Shown piece after piece: positions 56,544 through 64,000 of a stretch of 64,000 bases of DNA; positions within the stretch are counted from its first letter, which is position 1; every line of letters begins with the position of its first letter. The translations under genes were made by a program, and so were the position numbers. The stretch comes from Sternotherus odoratus (taxonomy: Eukaryota > Chordata > Testudines > Kinosternidae). A model generated the notes under the pieces. It was not told the DNA's origin. It did no database searches and was given only the letters and a program-made list of their open reading frames with translations. Location: NCBI GenBank assembly GCA_032164245.1, contig JAVMKO010000001.1, positions 82,209,892 to 82,273,891 on the forward strand. The letters run 5' to 3'.

Positions 56544-58245
56544 TCAAGTCAGGTATTGGATTTCCTATAGGAAATTTCCTATAGTCTGGGACTAATTCCC
56601 TTGTCTATTCTCCAGCAAGTCAGTCAGTGTCTGTGGGGTAGGAATGGCCCATTCCCACTCTAGCCCCGAGCATGATGTGGTGTGGGCACCACCCATGGCT
56701 GAAACACCATACAATGCTCTGGAAATGCAGAGGTTAATGTTTGTTGCCATTCCTGTAATTCTCCTTCATTTGCACAATCTTCACTTTAAATTCCTCTTTG
56801 CTAGAGCTGAAAGGACAAAGCATTAATTTACTTCATCACTCATTCTTCACCTTCCCTTCAAAAAACTGCTGTGTTGTTTTGCTGATGCAGAATGGCTGAC
56901 CTATTCAACCCCAGAGCTGGCTATAATTTAGCAGCGGGTAGAGTGGTCCCTAAATAATCAAGAGCCACTGCCCTCTGCCTGTGGGCCACATTCCTCTGCT
57001 GTTCGGAGAGAAACAACTGCATGCCAGTGATCGGGGCAGGGCTGGAAATATTCCATCCAAGGATTAAGGAGAATGAGGCCCAGAAGTTCAGAGAGGGAGT
57101 GGAAGAAAGTGGGATTTCCAGCCTCTGTGTACCTAAAGGGGAGGGAGGAGAGAGGGGAAGATGGAGCCTCCACCCCACCCAGCAGCCAGAAGGGTGTGGG
57201 GAAGAGAAAGTGGAGCTCCCTGACTCTCAACAATCCAGAGCGAAAGAGTAGAGCTGATATGACACAAGAAGTGGCACAAAGGATTCTGGGATGTTGTGGT
57301 GGTCACAGGAGAAAAAAACGACTATGAGGGACTGGAGGCAGATAATTGAGAACCACTGGACTAAAATACAGTACATTGAGATCCTTTGGGGGTGAAAAGC
57401 ACAGTATAAATATAAGGTACAGTTTCCTTATTGCCCAAATCCCTTTATTGTCCATGTGAGTTGTGAGCAGAAATGTCAAATATGATGCTGAAAATCTCCT
57501 GCCAGCATCTACCTCCAGCTGCTCCCCTGTAGTTATCTTTTAAATGGGAGAAAATTGTTTTCTGCACTTTCTCTCTCTTGCCTTCTCCCCCCCCCCCCCA
57601 AGATATCATGAAAACGTCACTGGAAAGAGGGAGAGATTAATTATGAAGCTTGAAATCCAGTTTCAGACTTCCACTGACGACCAGAAACTGCTTGAACTGC
57701 GCTTTCAGGGGTTTGTAGTATGAACAGAATCTCTGGACAGGGAAGCAGCTCTGTGATTAATCTCTCCCTGATATTATTACAGATATAAATAGTGAAACGA
57801 AGACAGCCAAGCATCCGCAGAGGTGCCTAAGTTACATGTGCTCAATTTCAGGTTATTTTCATCTGCAAGGTTAGCAGGTCTCCAGCAGTGGGCCAGAAAA
57901 TGGAGGGGAAACACCAGAAGGTTTTTAGAGGGTCACTGGATTGCTTCCTGTTCTTTGCTAGCACAGGTCCTGCCAATAGGAATTTCATTAGCTCTTCCTG
58001 GTCTCTTGGCACAGCAAGAGAAGTTTGGATCACAGAAGCACCCTGCCTGATACTGTACATGTGTGTCAGGCAGCACAGGAATTGGTATGATGGCACAAGA
58101 GAGGTACTTCAGAATACGGTTCCTGCCCTCTCTCACAAAGCAAAAGAGAGAAGGAGAACAGTGTGAGATTTCCTATTCGTCTAAGCAGCCAGTAGTGGGA
58201 ATAACATTCCCCTCTGCAAGTAGCCAGGATAAAATTGGGGAGACA
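56544..58245. other. Unassigned intergenic DNA
   Basis: No recognised gene or paired element ends. Poly-C at about 57,588-57,599. Confidence 0.5.
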
Positions 58246-58250
58246 GTGAC

Positions 58251-59814
58251 TGTCAGGATTGCCTCCCCACTCTGAACTCTAGGGTAAAGATGTGGGGACC
58301 CACATGAAAAAAGAAATAACCCCTCAATCTTATTTTACCAGCTTAGGTTAAAACTTTTTCCCCAGAACACAAACTTCTCCTATGTCTGGACTTGGTACCA
58401 CTGCCGCCACCAATTTAAGTCCACAAAACAATGGGTTTGGGTAAATTGGAACCCTTCCTTTAATCCCCCCAAAACTCTTCCCTTTACCTGTGTGACGGGG
58501 CTGTTCCTGGTGGGATCCAACTGTGAGTGTCAGATCAGGACAGATTGCTTCCAAAGGGGCAACTACAGCCCAAAGCTGGGTTTTTTCCACACTAAGGTAA
58601 ACCAAACCAGCCAAACAGAAAAGACTTTGGTTTCGCCCAACTGGCTAACCACAAGTCACACAAGCAATTCCCTTAGACACTCCAGGTTCCCAGTATCACC
58701 ACCAGCAGCCACCTGTCCTGGGGGCCAATGGTTATGAAAACCAATACCCCAAATAAAGAAAATGGTTCTCCCCAATTCCAAAGAATCAGGCCCCAGACCC
58801 AGGTCAATATACAAATCAGATCTTCCCACAAATCACGCTGTTGCCAATCCTTTAGAATCTAAAATCTAAAGGTTTATTGTACAAGGAAAAAGGTATACTG
58901 GAATGGTTAAAAGAAATCAATTACATGCAGTAATGGCACATCTCTTGGTTCAGGCTTGCAGCATAGGTAGAATAACTGCAGGTTCAAATCAAAGTCTTTA
59001 GAAAGCATCCCCTTCAGGAATGGGTCAGCACCTTTGGCCAGAGTTCACCTGTGAAGCAAAGTTCCATCCAGAGCTGGAAACAAGGCAGGCTGAAGGCTGG
59101 AGGTAGAAGACAAATGGTTAAAAGAAATCAATTACATGCAGTAATGGCACATCTCTTGGTTCAGGCTTGCAGCATAGGTAGAATAACTGCAGGTTCAAAT
59201 CAAAGTCTTTAGAAAGTATCCCCTTCAGGAATGGGTCAGCACCTTTGGCCAGAGTTCACCTGTGTAGCAAAGTTCCATCCAGAGCTGGAAACAAGGCAGG
59301 CTGAAGGCTGGAGGTAGAAGACAAAAATGGAGGAAGTTTCTCCCAGGTTTTATAGATTCTCCTTCTGGGCGAAGCCCCCCTCCTCCTTATGCAGAGTCCA
59401 GTTGCAAACTCCAGGTTCATAGTCACATGGTCCAAACACCAGACTCTCCACGATTTAGTTTCTGACCAGGCAGTTGACATTCCTGGAAAAGCTCGGGTGT
59501 GGACAGGCATTTACAAAGTCCATTGTGTAGTTGATGTCCCTTAATGGCCCATCAGCCAGGCCAGCCAAGTTAACAACAGCTTGTCTGAGATTTCACCCAG
59601 CAGCCAAGCATCAGTTTGAAGTACAGGCATCATATATTCAATATTCATAACTTTAGTTCCAAAAACCATACACACATATCAATGGCATATTCATAATCAG
59701 CCCTCCATAACCTGGTCATAGACACCTGTTAGACCCCCTTCACATAAGATTTGGTGTCACTATGGGACCTTGGTTGCTCCAATGATCTAGATGATCCCAA
59801 ATAATTCCAGTAAC
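58251..59814 (-). mobile_element. Long solo LTR with internal 211-bp tandem duplication
   Basis: Ends TGTCAGGATT and (minus) GTTACTGGAATT. The direct repeat GTGAC is at 58,246-58,250 and 59,815-59,819, with one base missing at the terminus. The minus strand has AATAAACC at about 58,873. Two direct copies of a 211-bp unit lie at 58,903-59,113 and 59,114-59,324. Confidence 0.6.
58903..59324. repeat. 211-bp tandem duplication, near identical
   Basis: The second copy begins exactly 211 bp after the first. I see only a few differences (AGCATCCC/AGTATCCC and GTGAAGC/GTGTAGC), so the duplication is recent. Confidence 0.9.
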
Positions 59815-59815
59815 G

Positions 59816-60347
59816 TGACAACCTGGGAGAGGCTTGAGAAAAAAAAAAACCAAAAAAACATCCTCTCACTTTCTGTGAGTCGTGCCGGATCCAAACCAGG
59901 ATCTATCCAATGGAAACAAGCAGTCAGAGTTTTAAAAGAAAGATTTTAATTAAAGAAAAAAAAGAAGGAATGTACAGAAATCAATAGAAAAAACCCACTT
60001 GCATCACACAGCATCACTGACCCCTCCCTGGGAATTCTTCCTCTGCTAAAGCTTAACAGTATCAGAAACACCGTGGATCAATTACCAAGTGATACAGTTC
60101 AAGCATATAATTCACTTACTACTGAACTTGACTTGTTAGAAGATTATAGATAGGTAGAGTAAAGACATAGGTGTGGTTCATCCCATAGCCGGAGCGAACA
60201 GAGCGAGAGAGAGATAAAACGAAACTAAAAACTCTCTTTGTCTCCGAGGTTGATTAGCATCTCTGGTTCATCATCCCCTCTCAGGTTACTTTCAGGTTAA
60301 CCCTTTACAGGTAAAAAGTAATTCTAGGCTACTTTATACTTATGACA
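59816..60347 (-). mobile_element. Ty3/gypsy-type 3' LTR with adjacent polypurine tract
   Basis: On the minus strand TGTCATAAGTATAAAG follows a purine tract TTTGGGGGGCG (60,348-60,358). The other end reads CAGGTTGTCA. An ATTAAA signal is near 59,950. The element beyond is cut down to RNase H. Confidence 0.6.
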
Positions 60348-60533
60348 CGCCCCCCAAATCGCAAACGGTGTCGGAAAGTCACTGGGTGCAATTTCATTCT
60401 GGAGCTCTAGGAAAAAACAGAATTAATCAAACACATGCACCTCTAAACACACTACTGGTTACAATGAAACTAACAATAGGGCCCACATTCCAAGGACAGT
60501 TTTAACCTATTTATTCTGGGAAACTTTCACGGG

Positions 60534-60905
60534 AGAGTGCGTCAGCCACTTTATTAGAAGTTCCTGGAATGTGTTGTATGTCAAAATCAAAATCTTGGAG
60601 AGCTAAACTCCACCAAAGACGTTTTTTGTTCCTGTCGGTGACGCCATGAAGCCACTTCAGTGCAGCATGGTCGGTCTGTAGATGGAACCGTCATCCCCAA
60701 ATGTATGGGCGTAGCTTTTCCAGAGTGTACACAATGGCTTAACATTCCTTTTTGGGAATGGACCAGTGGCTCTCCCTCTCAGACAGCTTCTTGCTGAGAA
60801 ACACAACCAGGTGCAATTGTTGATTGGGTCCTTTCTGCGTTAAAACTGCTCCCACACCATGCTCAGAGGCATCTGTGGTTACCAATTTACCCAAACCCAT
60901 TGTTT
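60534..60905 (-). pseudogene. Ty3/gypsy RNase H fragment
   Basis: Minus-strand motifs in order: TTDASEHGVGAVL, LSKKLSERESHW, a TDHAALKWLH segment, HIPGTSNKVADALS. Two in-frame stops interrupt it. No integrase lies between it and the 3' LTR, so the copy has an internal deletion. Confidence 0.85.
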
Positions 60906-61079
60906 TGTGGGCTTAAATTGGTGGTGGCAGTGGTACCAAGTCCAGACACTGGAGAAGTTTGTATTCTGGGGAAAAGTTTTAACCTAAGCTGGTAAAATAA
61001 GCTTGGGGGGTTATTTCTTTTTTCATGCGGGTCCCCACATCTTTACCCTAGAGTTCAGAGTGGGGAAGCAATCCTGACA
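60890..61079 (+). mobile_element. Truncated inverted copy of the 58,251 LTR
   Basis: The plus strand ends GCAATCCTGACA at 61,079. Its reverse complement matches the first ~200 bp of the LTR at 58,251-59,814. It breaks off at the GGTTTGGGTAAATTGG position, directly against the RNase H fragment. Confidence 0.8.
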
Positions 61080-62160
61080 GTGACTATAAGCAGTTATAAA
61101 CATTTCTGTCCCCAATTCTGTCAGTCGGGCTGAAGGTCATCTGGGTCTAATGGTTAGAGCAAAGGGTCAGGCACCAGGAATGTGCTGCATTTGGGAAAAA
61201 GTCCAAACACACTGAAATCTGAGAGAGACAAAGCATAACGAGGCCTTCCTACTCCCACCAACGAGGAAGGAGGGTTATAAAGTTGCAGCGACAGCCTTGT
61301 AACAAATCTTTGAAGTGCTACTGGGACTGCTGTAAAAAACGGGGGGGGGAAGGGGGGTTGAGAGAGAAAAAGCAGCTGAATCACAAGGGGGAAAAGTTCA
61401 GAACCTCTCTCCTACAGATGAGCTACAGCACTGGAGTCTCCCCGTGCCGTCTTTGTGAGGTGCTCCAGCGGGTCAATTGATGCAACCGTGCAATGGAATC
61501 TCCACAAGCAATTTGGAGCCCCTGTGTGTGGGTGGGGGGGGGGGGGGGGGGGGAAGAAGTGGTGTTACCTTGAGAAATTCTGACCAGTACTGGAGATGGG
61601 GGACACTGGCAACTATATACAGTATGAGCTCCAAAACCTGGCACAGCAGGGCAATGTTTCCCGGAGTATGGGGCATGCTGCCATCTGGAGAGCATGAGGA
61701 ACTAGCCCAGGGGATGGGGCACATGGACAGGTCTCTCAGTTGCACCCCAAGTCTCAATCTGCATGAAAAAAGTGAGGCTCTAGCTGTTATAATTGTCAAG
61801 CAAACCTTGAAAACTGAGTGAGTGTAATGGATGCAGCATCGTCTGCCTGAGTTTGCAAGGAACCAGAAACAAGAGCTCTGAGGTATGAAGTGCCCCACTC
61901 CAATGCCAGTGATGGGATGGTAAATGTCAATAGTGTTAAACATTTCACTGCCCCACAGACCACGTGAGAAAAGAGAGGGAGGACCATATTATAAAGATCT
62001 ACCTAATCTACTCCGAATAATCACTCACTTTGGATAGGGCCTTTAACAGCACATTGCAAAGGTGAAGGGGGGGGGGCCTATAGGTTTTATTTTTCTGATG
62101 GGGAGGGTTTTTGGGAAACACTGGCCTATGGTATATCTATTGGTTCACAATGAAGAGGAA
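61080..62160. other. Unassigned intergenic DNA
   Basis: A poly-G tract is at about 61,533-61,552. No gene or defined element. Confidence 0.5.
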
Positions 62161-62164
62161 GCCA

Positions 62165-62395
62165 GTGTGGTGGTGATGATGATGATAATACCTATCTCTT
62201 ACACAGCACTTTCTTGCAATAGATCTCAAGGTGGTTTACAAGAAGTGTCATTATCCCCATTTTACAGACAGGAAAACTGTGGTGCAGGGAGGTGACATGA
62301 CATGTCCAAAGTCACCCAACAAGCTAATGGCAAAGCTGGGAACAGAAGCCAACTCTCCTCGGTCCTAGGCCACAGCCTAATCTAGTGGGCCACAT
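62165..62395 (-). repeat. MIR-like CORE-SINE
   Basis: The plus strand shows ATTATCCCCATTTTACAGAC, TCCAAAGTCACCCAAC and GGGAACAGAAGCCAACTCTC, the reverse complement of the MIR core and 3' half, ending in a (GAT)n run. Confidence 0.75.
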
Positions 62396-62879
62396 TTCCT
62401 CCCCTAAAGGCAGCTAACCAAAGTCGAGCAAGACTCCAAAGGGCTTCCAAAATAAGTGGCTGCCACAACAATGAAATCTGCTCCCTCATTTGTCTCCCTG
62501 CTTGACAGCACCAATATCAAGTTTCAGGTCTGGCCAGATGTTAGTAGCAGAAACGAGGGACTAATTCACTTTGAAAGCTTTCTTCTCGTCTTTATGCAGA
62601 GATTTTGCCAGCCCATCCTCTGAGATGACAATCTAAAAAAGACTGTGCATTAGAAAACGGCGTGTTGATTGGCTACTTTTAAATAACTAGAAGGAAGGCC
62701 ACAGGCAGGTACTGGCTGAGCAATACATTTGACCTTCGCTCTGGAGAGGAACAGGATTGGGTTATGCTATGGGTCAGAAGTGGTTGCCCTTTGGGAGAGG
62801 AAAGATACAGAAAAGATCCAGAGAAAGTCAGTAAAGATAAATGTGTGATTGAATTAATATCCAACTAGCCTCGAAAGAT

Positions 62880-63650
62880 GAAGAGTTAGAGTCGGACTCG
62901 TCTGAGGCATTCAGCGATAAAGGGCATATAACGGCATCTCCAGTAACATGAGAACAAGAGGCCACTTGCTGCAATTAAAGGGCAGTCGCTTTAGAACAAT
63001 AAAAACAAACAGTTCTGTATGCGGCATACAGTTAACCTATGGAAGGTATCACTCCAGGAGGTCCTCAAGGCAAATGCTGTGGCTGGGTTTTAAAGAGGGA
63101 TGGCTACTTTTATTGTTGCTTATAGTTTTTGTGGCTATGCCATCTAGGATAATGAGGAGAGTAATCAAATCACATGCTTCAAGGCCTAAACTGATTGCCT
63201 GTGGGGGTCGGAAGGAGTTCCCCATGCAGAGCACTGCATGATGGGCCCACTGCGCTTTAATGTGGTCACAGCACAGCGCTGGGACAGAGCAATTTTAGCA
63301 CTCTAAAAATAACACCTCAATGTGGGGCATAGCTCCCAGCTCTGGGAGTGCGGCACTAAGCGCTGGCACACTGTTTAAACTGGTGCTTTACAGTGTTGCA
63401 ACTTGCTGCACTCGGGGGTGGAGGGTGGATTTTTCAACAGCACTGTGAGAAAGTTGCAGCGCTGTTAATTGCCAGTGTAGACAAGTCCTTGACGTCTGGG
63501 GTTATTTTCCCTTCCTTGGCAGTATCAGGGACAAGCCATTGCAGGATATGGAATCCCAGTGGTTGGTTCCACTATGGCAAATCTTATGTCCTTCTATGTC
63601 ATCACATTTGTGTTTGGCCCCAGGCGGTGGGAAGATGGAGCTTGACTAGA
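62880..63650 (+). repeat. CR1 3'-end-like fragments around a miniature element
   Basis: 62,880-63,240 resembles a CR1 3' region (AACATGAGAACAAGAGG, GGAAGGTATCACTCCAGGAG, GGTCGGAAGGAGTTCCCC). About 63,250-63,490 is a hairpin-rich insert ending AGTGTAGACAAGTCC, and 63,520-63,600 resumes with GGACAAGCCATTGCAGGAT and ends near ATGTCCTTCTATGTC. Confidence 0.5.
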
Positions 63651-64000
63651 GAGAGTTGCCAAGGAGAGAAGGTGCAAGTCAGGCGTGAGAGCCATTAAGA
63701 AGTGTGTGGGGAAGTTTGCAGAGCAGTTGCCTACACCTAATGCTGCCACTTCCCGATGTTCACGAGAAACAAATGAAACAGACAATGGAATAAATAGAAG
63801 CAAAACATGGTGCTGAATGAGCCGGAGTGTTCCTGGAATCTGGACTCAGAATTAAAGGGGGGGATTGAGCTCTCACTACTGCCTGGGCTTGGTCCTTTCT
63901 GAAGCAGGAAAAAAGTGGTAACGAACGTAATGATGTTTTTGCCCTTTGGAAAGTGATTGTTTTATTATTCACTGGCCATGAAGCTCCTGCTGCGCAGGGA

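Overview
This window is vertebrate nuclear DNA, most likely from a cryptodiran turtle. It has spliced genes with GT-AG introns, CpG-island promoters, CR1 LINEs, many hAT miniature elements, Penelope-like, Ty3/gypsy and PIF/Harbinger remnants, and a tRNA-derived SINE of the kind I associate with cryptodiran turtles (about 27,445-27,690). I cannot name the species.

Two protein-coding genes can be supported, both on the minus strand. HMGXB4 (HMG2L1) is complete at the coding level. Its ten coding exons run from the ATG at 25,055 to the stop at 11,057, all splice junctions are canonical, all phases agree, and they add up to 615 codons. A probable non-coding first exon lies in the CpG island around 30,300-30,960. 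TOM1 begins downstream on the same strand. Only its first coding exon (5,865-5,916) is in the window, inside a second CpG island (about 5,400-6,300), so positions 1-5,864 are TOM1 intron 1. The order HMGXB4 then TOM1, same direction, matches the human chromosome 22 order as I remember it.

Positions 31,000-64,000, upstream of HMGXB4, hold no gene I can recognise. They are dense in transposon remnants, many nested and several with clear target-site duplications (TSDs). Examples are a gypsy element split by a hAT miniature element and a Penelope fragment (36,600-39,520), a CR1 carrying two solo LTRs (42,058-43,838), a broken hAT transposase element (45,519-48,190), two related solo LTRs 34 bp apart (52,307-53,945), and a rearranged LTR/gypsy cluster (58,246-61,079). 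HMGXB4 introns carry further insertions, notably a 2.2-kb terminal-inverted-repeat element with a G-rich core in the intron between exons 9 and 10.

Regulatory signals worth attention are a perfect GTCACGTGAC (CLEAR/TFEB-type) palindrome and a full CRE upstream of TOM1, and a TISU/YY1-type element in HMGXB4 exon 1 that would open an upstream reading frame overlapping the HMGXB4 start. I saw no CRISPR array, rRNA gene or functional tRNA gene. No clearly new biological system is evident. The best candidates for novelty are an R2-like retrotransposon fragment carried inside a hAT element, a head-to-head tRNA-like dimer, and a probable transposase source for the short hAT elements.
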